DNA of 64,000 nucleotides from Cupriavidus agavae (GCF_004217045.1 NZ_SGXM01000001.1:496001-560000), one strand, 5' to 3'. Numbered from the stretch's first letter, positions 38,411 through 48,566 are shown. Notes: generated by a model not told the origin, from the letters alone. Program-made: numbers and translations.

Positions 38411-39388
38411 ATGACCTTCGTTTCCATTCTGCTGGCACTGATTGCCGAACAGTTCCGTGCCCTGGGACGGAACAATCCCATTACCGAGATCGTGCGGGTG
38501 CTCGGCGATCGCGCCGAACACGCGTTCGACACCGGCCGGCCGCGCGACGCCGCGCTGGCGTGGCTCACCGTGGTACTGCCGCTGGTGCTGGCCGCCGTGA
38601 TCGTCCACTACCTGCTGGCGTCGATCAGCGTGGCGCTGACGCTGGCCTGGAACGTCCTGCTGCTGTACCTCACGCTCGGCTTCCGCCAGTTCAGCCACTA
38701 TTTCACCGATATCCACGAGGCGCTCAACCGCGACGACCTCCACACCGCCCGCACGCTGCTGCACGAGTGGACGGGGCTGGACACCGTGGACATGCCGGTC
38801 AGCGAGATCGTGCGCCACACGCTTGAAGCCGCCATCGTGGCGGTGCACCGCCATGTTTTCGGGGTTTTCTTCTGGTTCCTGGTGCCGATTGGCCCCGGCG
38901 GGGTGGTGCTGTACCGCACGGCCGAATTCCTGAACCGGCAGTGGAATACCCCTTCGAACGAGCGCAGCCCGGCGCTGGGCCGCTTCGCGGCGCGGGCGTT
39001 CTATGTGCTGGACTGGGTGCCGTCGCGCCTGACGGCGGTCGGGTTTGCCATCGTCGGCAATTTCGAGGATGCGGTCTACGCGTGGCGCAACCACGCGCGC
39101 AAGTGGAACGACGCGGTCAACGGCATCCTGCTGGCCAGCGGCGGCGGCGCGCTTGGCGTGCGGCTGGGCCAGCCGCTGGCCGAAGAGGATTCGAGCGTGA
39201 TGCTGCGCACCAGCCTGGCCGGCGTGGACTACGCTCCGGGCATGGGTGACGCTGAACCGGTGCCGCCCGAATACGGCATGGACCCGGGCATCCGCACGCT
39301 GCAATCGGCCGTGGGGCTGGTCTGGCGTGCCGTGATCCTCTGGATGCTGCTGCTGGCGATGATCTCGCTGGCGCTCTGGGTGGGTTGA
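38411..39388 (+). CDS. CobD/CbiB-family (AmpE-like) membrane protein
   Basis: 325 residues, starting MTFVSILLALIAEQFRALGR. It has an N-terminal hydrophobic pair (TVVLPLVLAAVIVHYLLASI, LAWNVLLLYLTLGF), a middle helix (VFGVFFWFLVPIGPGGVVLY) and a C-terminal helix (LVWRAVILWMLLLAMISLAL). The pattern FSHYFTDIHEALNRDDL...ARTLL and GPGGVVLYR is that of the CobD/CbiB-AmpE superfamily. No cobalamin genes are nearby, so a cobinamide synthase role is unlikely. It is convergent with rsgA. Confidence 0.8.
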   Translation: MTFVSILLALIAEQFRALGRNNPITEIVRVLGDRAEHAFDTGRPRDAALAWLTVVLPLVLAAVIVHYLLASISVALTLAWNVLLLYLTLGFRQFSHYFTDIHEALNRDDLHTARTLLHEWTGLDTVDMPVSEIVRHTLEAAIVAVHRHVFGVFFWFLVPIGPGGVVLYRTAEFLNRQWNTPSNERSPALGRFAARAFYVLDWVPSRLTAVGFAIVGNFEDAVYAWRNHARKWNDAVNGILLASGGGALGVRLGQPLAEEDSSVMLRTSLAGVDYAPGMGDAEPVPPEYGMDPGIRTLQSAVGLVWRAVILWMLLLAMISLALWVG

Positions 39389-39395
39389 ACGTCGA

Positions 39396-40373
39396 TCACC
39401 ACGGCTTCTGCTGCCGCGATTCGTGCAGCAACTGCGTATAGAGCTCGTGCCGGCGTGGTGAAATCTCCCCGCCGTCGATCGCCCCCAGCACCCCGCAGCC
39501 CGGTTCGTTGATGTGGTGGCAGTTGTAGAACCGGCAATCGGTCAGGCGCGGCCGGAATTCCGGGAATGCGCGTTCCAGCATGCCTTCGCTGAGATGGTGC
39601 AGGCCGAACTCCTGGAAACCCGGCGAATCGATCAGGTAGCCGGGCTTGCCATCCACCACGGCCCAGCTCTCGGGCAGGTGGTAGAGCCGCGTGAACGTGG
39701 TGGTGTGCTTGCCGGAATCGAGCTTGGCCGAAATCTCGCGCGTCTGGGCCTCCACGCCCGGAATCAGCAGGTTCAGCATCGACGACTTACCCATCCCCGA
39801 CTGCCCGATCATGATGCTCGACACGCCCGCCGTGCGCGGCTGCAGCGCGGCCAGCGCCTCGTCGGGGCGGCTGTTGACCGACAGTTCGAGCGTGTCGTAG
39901 CCAAGCTCCTGGTAGAGCTTGAGCCGGCGGCGCGCGTCGTCGAGCCGCCCGGTCAGGTCGGTCTTGTTCAGGATCACCAGCGGCCGGATTTCCAGTGCCT
40001 CGGCCGACACCAGCGCGCGGCCCAGCAAATCCTCCGAGAAACTCGGTTCCGTGGCCAGCACGATGATGACCTGGTCGATATTGGCGGCCAGCAGCTTGGA
40101 CTTGAACTGGTCGGAGCGGTGCAGCAGGTTCTTGCGCGCGTCGATGGCCGTGATCACGCCCTGGTCGGCGGCGGCCATTTCGATGCGCACATGGTCACCC
40201 ACGGCGGCGTCGCTCTTCTTGCCGCGCGGGAATGCGTGCAGATGGGAGCCGTCGGCACGTTCCACCACGTAGTGGCGGCCGTGCGCGGCGACGATCAGCG
40301 CGGTCTCCGATGCGGCACCCGCGCCCTTGCCGGCACCTTTCCCGGCATTCTGGTGGCGTGCGCTGCGGTTCAT
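39396..40373 (-). CDS. rsgA: Ribosome small-subunit GTPase RsgA
   Basis: 325 residues from [20 protein letters not shown]. An OB-fold domain is followed by the circularly permuted GTPase with G4 ILNKTDL before G1 GQSGMGKSS, then G3 [13 protein letters not shown]-terminal zinc knuckle ([14 protein letters not shown]) completes it. RsgA checks late 30S maturation. Its ATG overlaps the stop of the Ste24-like protease gene (ATGA). Confidence 0.95.
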   Translation of the reverse strand: MNRSARHQNAGKGAGKGAGAASETALIVAAHGRHYVVERADGSHLHAFPRGKKSDAAVGDHVRIEMAAADQGVITAIDARKNLLHRSDQFKSKLLAANIDQVIIVLATEPSFSEDLLGRALVSAEALEIRPLVILNKTDLTGRLDDARRRLKLYQELGYDTLELSVNSRPDEALAALQPRTAGVSSIMIGQSGMGKSSMLNLLIPGVEAQTREISAKLDSGKHTTTFTRLYHLPESWAVVDGKPGYLIDSPGFQEFGLHHLSEGMLERAFPEFRPRLTDCRFYNCHHINEPGCGVLGAIDGGEISPRRHELYTQLLHESRQQKPW

Positions 40374-41620
40374 GCGTACGACAGCAGACGGTCGATCCGT
40401 TGTGCCGCGGGCGGGTGCGAGTAGTAGAAGGCGCTGTAGACGGGGTCGGGCGTCAGCGTGGACGCGTTGTCCTTGTAGAGCTTCACGAGGGCGGAAACCA
40501 GGTGGCCGGCGTTGGTCTGGTGCGCGGCGAACTCGTCGGCCTCGAATTCGTGCTTGCGCGACGACTGGCTGGCCAGCGGCCCGAGGATGAACGTGAACAC
40601 CGGCAGCGCCAGGAAGAACAACACCAGTGCCAGCGCATCGTTGCTGGTGGTGAAGTTCGGCAGCACGCCCAGGTCGGTGTAGAACCATTCGCGCGTGGCC
40701 AGCCAGCCCAGCACGGCCAGGAACACCAGCGACAGCGCAAACGTGACCGCCATCATCTTGGCCACGTGGCGGCGCTTGAAGTGCCCCAGTTCGTGGGCCA
40801 GCACCGCCTCTACCTCCTCGCCGTCGAGGCGCGCCAGCAGCGTGTCGAAGAAGACGATGCGCTTGGCGGCGCCGAAGCCCGTGAAATAGGCGTTGCCGTG
40901 GGCGCTGCGCTTGCTGCCATCCATCACGAACAGGCCCTTGCTGGCGAAGCCGCACTTGCGCAGCAGCGCCTCGATGCGCTCGCGCAGGCTGTCGTCGGCC
41001 AGCGGCTCGAAGCGGTTGAACAGCGGCGCGATGAAGGTCGGCACGATCACCTGCAGCAGCAGGCTGAAGCCCACCCACAGCAGCCAGGCGTAGAGCCACC
41101 AGTAGGTGCCGGCCTGGTCCATCAGCCACAGCACCGCCAGCAGCAGCGGCAGGCCGAGCACGGTGGCGACCACGGCCATCTTGGCCAGGTCGGCCAGCCA
41201 GAGCCCGAACGTCATCTTGTTGAAGCCGAAGCGCTGTTCGATCACGAACTGGCCGTAGAGCGAGAAGGGCAGGTCGAACAGCCCGCCGATCAGGGCCACG
41301 CTGGCCACCAGCGCCACGCCGTAGAAATAGCCGCCGCCGTCGAAGACCTGGAGCCAGAACTGGTTCAGCGCGTGCAGGCCGCCCAGCATCGTGAAGCCCA
41401 CCAGCACGGCGGCGCCCGTCAGCACCTCGATCATCGACAGCTTCGTGCGGGCGATCGTGTAGTCGGCGGCCTTCTGGTGGGCGGACAGCGTGATGGTGTC
41501 GGCAAACCGGTCGGGGACTGCGCCGCGGTGGCGGGCCACATGGCGGATCTGGCGGGAGGCCAGCCAGAGCTTGGTCAGCACCATGACGACCAGGGCGGCA
41601 AGAAAGATCAACGTGAACAT
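40370..41620 (-). CDS. M48-family membrane zinc metalloprotease (Ste24-like)
   Basis: 416 residues. An N-terminal CAAX-protease-type membrane domain has several helices (starting [20 protein letters not shown]). The catalytic motif [10 protein letters not shown] follows, with the downstream Glu ligand in [10 protein letters not shown]. Homologues are annotated Ste24 endopeptidase or HtpX-like and are placed in membrane quality control. An in-frame TTG two codons upstream is possible but less likely. It is operonic with rsgA. Confidence 0.92.
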   Translation of the reverse strand: MFTLIFLAALVVMVLTKLWLASRQIRHVARHRGAVPDRFADTITLSAHQKAADYTIARTKLSMIEVLTGAAVLVGFTMLGGLHALNQFWLQVFDGGGYFYGVALVASVALIGGLFDLPFSLYGQFVIEQRFGFNKMTFGLWLADLAKMAVVATVLGLPLLLAVLWLMDQAGTYWWLYAWLLWVGFSLLLQVIVPTFIAPLFNRFEPLADDSLRERIEALLRKCGFASKGLFVMDGSKRSAHGNAYFTGFGAAKRIVFFDTLLARLDGEEVEAVLAHELGHFKRRHVAKMMAVTFALSLVFLAVLGWLATREWFYTDLGVLPNFTTSNDALALVLFFLALPVFTFILGPLASQSSRKHEFEADEFAAHQTNAGHLVSALVKLYKDNASTLTPDPVYSAFYYSHPPAAQRIDRLLSYA

Positions 41621-41766
41621 CGGCAAGCCTTGTAGGGATGGCGCGCCGCGCAGGGTGCGCGAACGCCATTCGGGGCAGATATGCGAGAATTATAAATTGT
41701 TCGCCTCCCGGCCAGCCGCGCCCGGAGAAAATCCCTTCCGAATCCCATATCGAGCCGTACCCCAAG

Positions 41767-42414
41767 ATGACAAGCCCCGCCGCAGCCTCCGTGAAAAGTG
41801 AAAACAACCTGATCTGGCTCGACATGGAGATGACCGGCCTGCAGCCGGATACCGACCGGATCATCGAGGTGGCGGTCGTGGTCACTGACTCCGAGCTGAA
41901 TATCCTGGCCGAGGGCCCGGTGCTGGTGATCCACCAGCCCGACGCCGTGCTCGATGGCATGGACAACTGGAACAAGGGCACCCATGGCCGCTCGGGCCTG
42001 ATCGACAAGGTCAAGGCATCCACGCTGACCGAGGCCCAGGCCGAGGCCGAGCTGATTGCGTTCCTGAAGCGCTGGGTGCCGGCCAGCAAGTCGCCGATGT
42101 GCGGCAACTCGATCTGCCAGGACCGCCGCTTCATGGCGCGCTACATGCCGAAGCTCGAAGCGTTCTTCCATTACCGGAATCTCGACGTCTCCACGCTCAA
42201 GGAGCTGTGCAAGCGCTGGGAACCGGCCATCCACAAGGGTTTCCACAAGCGCCAGCTGCACACGGCGCTGGCCGACATCCTCGAATCGGTGGAAGAACTG
42301 CGCTACTACCGCCAGCACTTCATCAAGACGCCGGCCGAGGCCGCCGCTTCGCTGCCGGCTCCGGACGCCCCGGCAGCCCCGGCTGCGGACGCTCCGGCAG
42401 CCCCCGCCGCCTGA
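41767..42414 (+). CDS. orn: Oligoribonuclease
   Basis: 215 residues. DEDDh exonuclease motifs are present: WLDMEMTGL (Exo I), [12 protein letters not shown] (Exo II) and [12 protein letters not shown] (Exo III, with His and Asp). It degrades 2-5-nt RNAs and pGpG to mononucleotides and is usually essential. The C-terminal 20 residues are an Ala/Pro/Asp tail not found in shorter homologues. The ATG at 41767 fits the homology start; a TATAAA at 41691-41696 may be the minus-10. Confidence 0.95.
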   Translation: MTSPAAASVKSENNLIWLDMEMTGLQPDTDRIIEVAVVVTDSELNILAEGPVLVIHQPDAVLDGMDNWNKGTHGRSGLIDKVKASTLTEAQAEAELIAFLKRWVPASKSPMCGNSICQDRRFMARYMPKLEAFFHYRNLDVSTLKELCKRWEPAIHKGFHKRQLHTALADILESVEELRYYRQHFIKTPAEAAASLPAPDAPAAPAADAPAAPAA

Positions 42415-42436
42415 CCCGGCGGCTTCCGCCCTCCCG

Positions 42437-42459
42437 GGGCGGCCCCTGGCGGGCCGCCC
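42437..42459 (+). terminator. GC-rich 9-bp stem-loop between orn and the AEC transporter gene
   Basis: GGGCGGCCC (42437-42445), loop CTGGC, GGGCCGCCC (42451-42459). It is perfect but lacks a T tract, so possibly a partial terminator. Confidence 0.45.
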
Positions 42460-42486
42460 GCGTGTCTCCGTCCTGCCCCCAACGCC

Positions 42487-43368
42487 ATGTTCACGCGCAT
42501 CGTCTCGATCATTACGCCGGTCATCCTGATCATCCTGATCGGCTGGATCTATGGTCGGCGCGCGCATCCGGACATGACCGGCATCAACCGCGCGATGCTC
42601 GATGTGATCGCGCCGCTACTTGTGGTATCGGCGTTCATCAGCAAGGACTTCGTGCTGGCCGACCAACTGGTGCTGCTGGCCTGCGCGGTGGCCGTGGTGA
42701 TCGGCTCGGGCATCCTTGCGTACATCGTGGCGCGGCTTGCCAAGGCCGATCCGCGCACCTTCGTGCCGCCGATGATGTTCAACAACAGCGGCAACATGGG
42801 GCTGCCGCTGTCGGTCTTCGCGTTCGGCCCGGTCGGGCTGGCGCCGGCCGTGGCGCTGTTCGCGGCGTCGAACCTGATGCATTTCACGCTCGGGCTGAAG
42901 ATCGTCAACCGCCACGCGTCGCTGACCCAGATTGCCCGCAACCCGATGGTGCTGGCCACGGTGCTCGGGGTGGCGCTGTCGCTGGCCCGGCCGTATTTCA
43001 CGCTGCCTGACCCGGTTTTCGAGTCGATCAAGCTGCTTGGCGATGCCACGGTGCCGCTGATGCTGTTTGCGCTGGGGGTGCGGATGAAGGACGTGAGCCT
43101 GCGCAACTGGGGCATGGGGTTGCTCGGCGCGGCGGTGTGCCCGCTGGCCGGCATTGCCGTGGCGCTGCTGCTGGTGTGGTGGGTGCCGATGACCGAACTG
43201 CAGCGCGGGCTGCTGTTCGTGTTTGCCGCGCTGCCGCCGGCGGTGCTCAATTTCCTGGTGGCCGACCACTACCGGCAGGAGCCGGACCAGGTGGCGTCGA
43301 TCGTGCTGCTGGGAAATATCGGCGCGGTGGTCTTCGTGCCGATCGGGTTGTATCTGGGGTTGAAGTAA
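42487..43368 (+). CDS. AEC-family (auxin efflux carrier-like) transporter
   Basis: 293 residues, about ten hydrophobic helices. It starts MFTRIVSIITPVILIILIGW. Family segments are MMFNNSGNMGLPLSVFAFG and GDATVPLMLFALGVRM, both characteristic of bacterial AEC (MleP-type) permeases. The substrate is unknown, often a small organic acid. It is convergent with mog, seven bases apart. Confidence 0.9.
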   Translation: MFTRIVSIITPVILIILIGWIYGRRAHPDMTGINRAMLDVIAPLLVVSAFISKDFVLADQLVLLACAVAVVIGSGILAYIVARLAKADPRTFVPPMMFNNSGNMGLPLSVFAFGPVGLAPAVALFAASNLMHFTLGLKIVNRHASLTQIARNPMVLATVLGVALSLARPYFTLPDPVFESIKLLGDATVPLMLFALGVRMKDVSLRNWGMGLLGAAVCPLAGIAVALLLVWWVPMTELQRGLLFVFAALPPAVLNFLVADHYRQEPDQVASIVLLGNIGAVVFVPIGLYLGLK

Positions 43369-43375
43369 CTGCCGC

Positions 43376-44017
43376 TCAGGCCGTGGGCCTGGTCCGCAGC
43401 GCGCTCTTCGGCCGGAACGCCTTCACCACGCTCTCGTCGGTCTCCATATACGGCCCGCCAATCAGGTCGATGCAGTACGGAATGGCCGCGAACACCCCCT
43501 GAACCACCGGCTTCCCGTCGGCATCGCGCAATCCTTCGAGCGTCTCGCGGATCGCCTTCGGCTGCCCCGGCAGGTTGACGATCAGCGCCGCCCGGCTGGG
43601 CGTTTCGCGGATCACCGCCACCTGGCGCGACAGGATCGCGGTCGGCACGAACTTCAGGCTGACCTGGCGCATCTGCTCGCCAAATCCCGGCATCTCCTTC
43701 GTCCCCACCGCCAAAGTTGCTTCCGGCGTCACATCTCGGCGCGACGGACCGGTGCCGCCCGTGGTCAGCACCAGATCGCAGCCGGCCACATCCACCAGTT
43801 CGATCAGCGTCTTCGAGATCAGCGCGCGCTCGTCAGGAATCAGCCGCTCGACCACCTGCCACGGCGACGTCAGCGCCTTGCCGAGCCAGTCGCGCAGGGC
43901 CGGAATGCCCTCGTCCTGATAGGTGCCGGCCGAGGCGCGGTCAGAGATCGAGACCAGGCCGATCACGATCTCGTCGGGATGGCTGCGGGCAACCGGTGCC
44001 GTGGCGGGGGAAGTCAT
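43376..44017 (-). CDS. mog: Molybdopterin adenylyltransferase MogA
   Basis: 213 residues. [20 protein letters not shown] and [19 protein letters not shown] are the MoaB/Mog signatures; [15 protein letters not shown] is the C-terminal family motif. It adenylylates molybdopterin before molybdenum insertion. It is longer than E. coli MogA (195) by a short N-terminal tail. Its ATG overlaps the yjgA stop (ATGA). Confidence 0.94.
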   Translation of the reverse strand: MTSPATAPVARSHPDEIVIGLVSISDRASAGTYQDEGIPALRDWLGKALTSPWQVVERLIPDERALISKTLIELVDVAGCDLVLTTGGTGPSRRDVTPEATLAVGTKEMPGFGEQMRQVSLKFVPTAILSRQVAVIRETPSRAALIVNLPGQPKAIRETLEGLRDADGKPVVQGVFAAIPYCIDLIGGPYMETDESVVKAFRPKSALRTRPTA

Positions 44018-44631
44018 GCTTCGTCGTCCTCTTCGGTGTCGGGGGTGCCGTCGTCCTGCTCGCCCTTGCCGCCGTCCAGCGCCGTCTTGATGGCCTGGAA
44101 CAGCTCGCGGTAGTACTTGGGCGGCTTGCCCAGTTCCTTTTCCTTGCGGGCGTTGCGGATGATGTTGCGCACCGCCTGTACGTCCACGCTCGGGTGTTCG
44201 CCGAGGAATTTCGTCAGCGCGGCATCGTCGGCCAGCAGCAGTTCGCGCCAGCGCTCGATCAGGTGCAGCCTGGCGGTTTCGGCCTTGCTGGTGCCCTTGA
44301 AGCCTTCGAGTGCCGACTGGATCGCCGCCACTTCGTCCTCGTCCAGCCCGCGCATGACCTTGCCGACGAACTGCATCTGGCGGCGCTTGCCTTCGTGGTT
44401 GGTGATCTTGCGGGCGGCATAGATGGCGTCGGACAGCGCCTCGGGCATCGGCACGCGCGCCAGGCGGTCCTTGGGCAGCGCCTCCAGCTCGACGCCCAGC
44501 TTCTGCAGCGCGGTGGAATCGCGCTTGCGCTGGGATTTGCTGACCGGCTGGTCGTCGTCCGGCTCCGGGGCAAAGGCGCCCGGGAACCGGCCCTGGGAGT
44601 TGTTACGGGTATTTCGCGTCATGGGCGGCAT
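44014..44631 (-). CDS. yjgA: Ribosome-associated protein YjgA/DarP (DUF615)
   Basis: 205 residues. [22 protein letters not shown] and the following [19 protein letters not shown] are the conserved DUF615 core, and [19 protein letters not shown] is also typical. It is a factor associated with late 50S assembly. The C-terminus is acidic ([10 protein letters not shown]). An alternative start lies three codons downstream (ATG 44622). It is coupled to mog and divergent from pmbA. Confidence 0.93.
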   Translation of the reverse strand: MPPMTRNTRNNSQGRFPGAFAPEPDDDQPVSKSQRKRDSTALQKLGVELEALPKDRLARVPMPEALSDAIYAARKITNHEGKRRQMQFVGKVMRGLDEDEVAAIQSALEGFKGTSKAETARLHLIERWRELLLADDAALTKFLGEHPSVDVQAVRNIIRNARKEKELGKPPKYYRELFQAIKTALDGGKGEQDDGTPDTEEDDEA

Positions 44632-44638
44632 TTTATCT

Positions 44639-44647
44639 TGCTATGAT
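44639..44647 (+). promoter_or_regulatory. Extended minus-10 (TGCTATGAT) of pmbA
   Basis: TG-C-TATGAT lies 33 bases before the pmbA ATG, in the 48-base divergent gap with yjgA. Transcription would start near 44654. No matching minus-35 is evident. Confidence 0.45.
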
Positions 44648-44679
44648 TCCCGTTTGGACTTTTGATCACGCCCGCCCAT

Positions 44680-46047
44680 ATGAGCCAGACTGCCGAACAG
44701 ACCGCGCATTTCACCTACACCCAGGACGAGCTGAAGGCCATGGCGGCCGATGTGCTGCGCGTGGCACGCGAGCTGGGCGCCACCGACGCCGCCACCGAGA
44801 TCTCCGAAGGCAGCGGCCTGTCGGTCACGGTGCGCAAGGGCGAGGTGGAAACCATCGAGCAGAACCGCGACAAGGTGGTGGGCGTGACCGTCATGATCGG
44901 CCAGCGCCGGGGCAATGCCAGCACCTCCGATTTCTCGCCGGCCGCGCTGCGGGCCACCGCCGAGGCGGCCTACAACATCGCCCGCTTCACCGCCGAGGAT
45001 GACTGCGCGGGGCTGGCCGAGGAAGAACTGCTCGAACGCAATCCGCAGGACATGGACCTGTTCCACCCGTGGACGATCGACGCCGCCGGCGCCATCGACA
45101 TTGCCCGCCGGGCCGAGGCCGCATCGTTCGCCGTGTCGCCGAAGATCCGCAACAGCGACGGCGCCAGTGTCTCCGCCCAGCACTCGCAGTTCGTGCTCGC
45201 CACGTCGCGCGGCTTCGTGGGCGGCTACCCGTATTCGCGCCATTTCGTCTCGGCCGCGCCGATTGCCGGCTCCGGCAGCGGCATGCAGCGCGACGACTGG
45301 TACTCGTCCAAGCGCGCCCCCGGCGCCCTGGCCGAGCCCGAGGCGATTGGCCGCTACGCCGCCGAGCGCGCGCTGGCCCGCCTGAACGCCCGCAAGTTGA
45401 CCACGCGCAAGTGCCCGGTGCTGTTCGAGGCGCCGCTGGCGGCCGGACTGCTGGGTGCCTTCGTGCAGGCCGTGTCGGGCGGGGCGCTGTACCGCAAGTC
45501 CACGTTCCTGCACGACTCGCTCGGCAAGCAGGTGTTCGGCTCGCATATCCAGATCCACGAACAGCCGCATGTGCCGGGCGCCATGGGCAGCGCGCCGTTC
45601 GACGAGGAAGGCGTGCGCACGCGCGAGCGCGACGTGGTGCGCGACGGCGTGGTGGAGGGCTACTTCCTGTCGACCTACTCGGCGCGCAAGCTCGGCATGC
45701 AGACCACTGGCAACGCCGGCGGCTCGCACAACCTCACGCTGACCAGCACGCTGACCGAGGCGGGCGACAACTTCGCGGGCATGCTGCGCAAGATGGGCAC
45801 CGGGCTGCTGGTGACCGAACTGATGGGGCAGGGCGTGAACTACGTGACCGGCGACTATTCGCGCGGCGCGTCGGGCTACTGGGTCGAGAACGGCGTGATC
45901 CAGTATCCGGTGGAGGAAATCACGATTGCCGGGAACATGGTCGAGATGTTCAGGCAGATTGTCGGCATCGGCTCCGATGCGCTGGTGCGCGGCACCAAGG
46001 AGACGGGTTCGATCCTGATCGAACAGATGACGATCGCCGGGAATTGA
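44680..46047 (+). CDS. pmbA: Metalloprotease PmbA/TldE
   Basis: 455 residues from ATG 44680. Family motifs are VRKGEVETIEQNRDKVVGVTV, GFVGGYPYSRHFVS, GVVEGYFLSTYSARKLGMQTTGNAGGSHNL and ASGYWVENGVIQYPVEEITIAGN. TldE/PmbA forms a heterodimer with TldD, which carries the zinc site, and matures peptides such as microcin B17 and degrades CcdA. tldD is not in this window. A TTG six codons upstream is an unlikely alternative start. Confidence 0.95.
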   Translation: MSQTAEQTAHFTYTQDELKAMAADVLRVARELGATDAATEISEGSGLSVTVRKGEVETIEQNRDKVVGVTVMIGQRRGNASTSDFSPAALRATAEAAYNIARFTAEDDCAGLAEEELLERNPQDMDLFHPWTIDAAGAIDIARRAEAASFAVSPKIRNSDGASVSAQHSQFVLATSRGFVGGYPYSRHFVSAAPIAGSGSGMQRDDWYSSKRAPGALAEPEAIGRYAAERALARLNARKLTTRKCPVLFEAPLAAGLLGAFVQAVSGGALYRKSTFLHDSLGKQVFGSHIQIHEQPHVPGAMGSAPFDEEGVRTRERDVVRDGVVEGYFLSTYSARKLGMQTTGNAGGSHNLTLTSTLTEAGDNFAGMLRKMGTGLLVTELMGQGVNYVTGDYSRGASGYWVENGVIQYPVEEITIAGNMVEMFRQIVGIGSDALVRGTKETGSILIEQMTIAGN

Positions 46048-46068
46048 GCCGATCGGCCCCCCGATGAG

Positions 46069-46094
46069 AAAGGCGCCCCGCGGGGCGCCTTTTT
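46069..46094. terminator. Terminator between convergent pmbA and folA
   Basis: AGGCGCCCCG (46071-46080) is followed immediately by CGGGGCGCCT (46081-46090), with A before and five T (46090-46094) after. It lies 22 bases after pmbA and just beyond the end of folA. Confidence 0.88.
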
Positions 46095-46101
46095 GCTGGC
46101 C

Positions 46102-46602
46102 CTACTCCTCGCCTGAGGGTGGCCTCTCATAGGTCACGAACGCATAGTCGAAGCCGTTGGCCTCCGAGCGATGCGTCTCCCGGGCCTTTTCCTGCCATGT
46201 CGAGCGGTCCACGGCGGGAAAAAATGCATCACCCGCCACATCGGCGTCGATTTCGGTCACGATCAGCCGGTCCGCCGAGGGCAGCGCCTCCGCGTACAAC
46301 TGCGCCCCGCCGATCAGGAAGACCTGGTCCACGCCCACGCACAGCCGCTGCGCGTCTTCGAGCGAGCCCACCACCTCGGCGCCGTCGAGCTTCAGGTCCC
46401 GGTTGCGGCTGACCACGATATTGCGGCGCCCCGGCAGCGGGCGGCCGATCGAATCCCAGGTCTTGCGGCCCATGATGATCGGCGCGCCCAGCGTGGTGCG
46501 CTTGAAATGCTGCAGGTCCTCGGGCAGTCGCCACGGCAGCGTGTTGTCGCGGCCGATCACGCCGTTGCGCGCGCGCGCGACGATCAGGGTCAGCAACGTC
46601 AT
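46102..46602 (-). CDS. folA: Dihydrofolate reductase
   Basis: 166 residues. [29 protein letters not shown] (substrate and NADPH contact), [20 protein letters not shown] and [14 protein letters not shown] are the DHFR motifs, with the catalytic acid Asp/Glu in LPEDL. It regenerates tetrahydrofolate consumed by ThyA. Its ATG overlaps the thyA stop by four bases, coupling the two. Confidence 0.96.
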   Translation of the reverse strand: MTLLTLIVARARNGVIGRDNTLPWRLPEDLQHFKRTTLGAPIIMGRKTWDSIGRPLPGRRNIVVSRNRDLKLDGAEVVGSLEDAQRLCVGVDQVFLIGGAQLYAEALPSADRLIVTEIDADVAGDAFFPAVDRSTWQEKARETHRSEANGFDYAFVTYERPPSGEE

Positions 46603-47393
46603 ACGGCCACCGGCGCCTTGATCGCGGGGTGCGACTCGTAGCCGACCAGTTCGAAATCGTCGTACTGGTAGTCGAAGATGCTGTCAGGCTTGCGCTTGAT
46701 GTGCAGTACAGGCAACTTCATCGGCTCGCGCGACAACTGGGTCCGCACCTGCTCGAAGTGGTTGCTGTAGATATGGCAATCGCCGCCGGTCCAGACGAAA
46801 TCGCCCACGTCGAGGCCGCATTGCTGGGCAATCATGTGCGTCAGCAGCGCATAGCTGGCGATGTTGAACGGCACGCCGAGGAAGATGTCGGCGCTGCGCT
46901 GGTACAGCTGGCAACTGAGCTTGCCATCCGCCACATAGAACTGGAAGAACGCGTGGCAGGGCGGCAGCTTCATCTGCGGGATCTCGCCCACGTTCCAGGC
47001 CGAGACGATCAGCCGGCGCGAATCGGGGTTGTTCCTGATCTGCTGCACGACTTCCGTGATCTGGTCGATGTGGCGGCCGTCCGGCGTGGGCCAGGCGCGC
47101 CACTGGTAGCCATAGACCGGGCCCAGGTTGCCGTTGGCATCGGCCCATTCGTCCCAGATCGTGACGCCGTTGTCCTTGAGGTACTGGATGTTGGTGGAAC
47201 CCTGCAGGAACCACAGCAGCTCGTGGATGATCGACTTCAGGTGCAGCTTCTTGGTGGTGACTACCGGGAAGCCTTCGGCGAGGTCGAAGCGCATCTGGTA
47301 GCCGAACACCGAGCGCGTGCCGGTGCCGGTGCGGTCGGACTTTTCGGTGCCATGCTCGTACACATGGCGCATGAAGTCGAGGTACTGTTTCAT
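46599..47393 (-). CDS. thyA: Thymidylate synthase ThyA
   Basis: 264 residues, identical in length to E. coli ThyA. The catalytic Cys is in [14 protein letters not shown]; other motifs are [39 protein letters not shown] and the C-terminal [13 protein letters not shown]. It methylates dUMP using methylene-tetrahydrofolate. It is upstream of and coupled to folA. Confidence 0.97.
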   Translation of the reverse strand: MKQYLDFMRHVYEHGTEKSDRTGTGTRSVFGYQMRFDLAEGFPVVTTKKLHLKSIIHELLWFLQGSTNIQYLKDNGVTIWDEWADANGNLGPVYGYQWRAWPTPDGRHIDQITEVVQQIRNNPDSRRLIVSAWNVGEIPQMKLPPCHAFFQFYVADGKLSCQLYQRSADIFLGVPFNIASYALLTHMIAQQCGLDVGDFVWTGGDCHIYSNHFEQVRTQLSREPMKLPVLHIKRKPDSIFDYQYDDFELVGYESHPAIKAPVAV

Positions 47394-47458
47394 CGGCGGG
47401 TGGGGTGGAAAGTGATGTCGGCGGGCGTGCCGCCAAGCGGGGATTCTAGCGCGTTAAC

Positions 47459-47488
47459 GACACTGGCCGCCCGAAGGCGGCCAGTGTC
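47459..47488 (-). terminator. 13-bp perfect stem-loop after terC
   Basis: GACACTGGCCGCC (47459-47471) pairs with GGCGGCCAGTGTC (47476-47488) around CGAA. It lies just beyond the terC stop and upstream of thyA. It is strong but without a clear T tract; a factor-assisted terminator is likely. Confidence 0.6.
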
Positions 47489-47505
47489 ACGTCAGGTCAG
47501 CCGGA

Positions 47506-48222
47506 TCAGTGGCTTTCCACCGGCTTCTCGCCGGCGCCGCGTGCGTCGCGGCGCTTCTGCGTCAGCCAGCCGGCGCCGAGCACGCCGCCGATGATCACGA
47601 CATAGAGGCCCCAGTACACGACGGGCTGGCTCTCGAAGAATTCCTTCGTGACCGGCTCGTGCACGATCATCTTGACTGCCGTGAAGGCCAGCACGCCGGC
47701 GCCGATGAAGATCACGGCCGGGAAGCGGGCCATCAGCTTGAGCACCAGGCTCGAACCCCAGACCACGATCGGGATGCTGATCAGCAGGCCCAGCACCACC
47801 AGCAGGAAGCTGCCATGGGCCGCGCCGGCCACGGCCAGCACGTTGTCCACGCCCATCACGGCGTCGGCGATGATGATCGTCTTCATCGCGCCGACCAGCG
47901 TGTTGGCGCCCGAGCCGTGGCCTTCGCCATCGTCCTCGGCGGCCAGCAGCTTGTAGGCGATCCAGACCAGCGCCAGGCCACCGACCAGCAGCAGGCCGGG
48001 GATCTTGAGCAGCCAGACCACGCCAATGGTCATCGCCGAACGGACGACCACGGCACCGATGGTGCCCCAGACGATGGCTTTTTTCTGCAGGTGGGGCGGC
48101 AGGTTACGTGCCGCCAGGGCGATCACGATGGCATTGTCGCCGGCAAGGACCAGGTCGATGACGACGATCGACAGCAGGGCTGTCAGGAATTGCATCGTGA
48201 ACAGATCGGTGAACCACTCCAT
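47506..48222 (-). CDS. TerC-family membrane protein (YkoY/YjbE-like, probable Mn exporter)
   Basis: 238 residues, about seven membrane helices. It starts MEWFTDLFTMQFLTALLSIV. The family motifs are DLVLAGDNAIVIALAARNLP and ADAVMGVDNVLAVAGAAHG, each with a buried Asp/Asn-Asp pair that may bind metal. TerC proteins such as Alx and YkoY export manganese. A yybP-ykoY riboswitch in the leader strongly supports a manganese role here. It is followed by a 13-bp hairpin. Confidence 0.92.
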   Translation of the reverse strand: MEWFTDLFTMQFLTALLSIVVIDLVLAGDNAIVIALAARNLPPHLQKKAIVWGTIGAVVVRSAMTIGVVWLLKIPGLLLVGGLALVWIAYKLLAAEDDGEGHGSGANTLVGAMKTIIIADAVMGVDNVLAVAGAAHGSFLLVVLGLLISIPIVVWGSSLVLKLMARFPAVIFIGAGVLAFTAVKMIVHEPVTKEFFESQPVVYWGLYVVIIGGVLGAGWLTQKRRDARGAGEKPVESH

Positions 48223-48354
48223 GAACGCTCCTCAAAGTGCGAAACAGCTGCGGGCCAGGCGGCCAGCAAGGTCTTTTTGTTTCACATCCGGGATCTGGGC
48301 GAGCGCAGGAAGTCCGATGGGGCCGCCTTTGCAAACCGTAGAAACCAGGTGTGC

Positions 48355-48477
48355 AAAGGTCTTGCTCGACTGACTGGCGCGGAATGCGCACCAGGGTCAG
48401 CACAACCGGAGACGGTTTGAAGGTCTCGGAATGACGATTGTGCTAAGGGCAGACATGCCCCCAAGCTACTCCCCTTT
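48355..48477 (-). promoter_or_regulatory. yybP-ykoY (manganese) riboswitch of the terC gene
   Basis: On the minus strand the RNA has the conserved first segment AAAGGGGAGTAGC (from 48477) and the second segment CGAGACCTTCA. It closes with GCAAGACCTTTGC, whose CCTTT (48359-48355) pairs with the opening AAAGG to form P1. This is the yybP-ykoY aptamer layout. Just downstream, GCAAAGG (48332-48326) can instead pair with CCTTTGC (48359-48353), providing an alternative helix that competes with P1. Known members bind Mn2+ and control TerC-type exporters, which matches the next gene. Ends are approximate. Confidence 0.85.
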
Positions 48478-48537
48478 AACTTCCCTTCTGGAAGGGATTC
48501 GTGCCCGGCAGAATCTCCGTCGAACACGTTGGACGCG

Positions 48538-48566
48538 ATTATAAGGGAACTGCGAGGAAAAATGTT
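48538..48566 (-). promoter_or_regulatory. Promoter of the riboswitch-terC transcript
   Basis: A perfect TATAAT (48543-48538) lies upstream of the aptamer. A weak minus-35 (CAACAT, 48566-48561) sits at 17 bases spacing. Transcription would start near 48531, about 55 bases before the aptamer. Confidence 0.6.
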
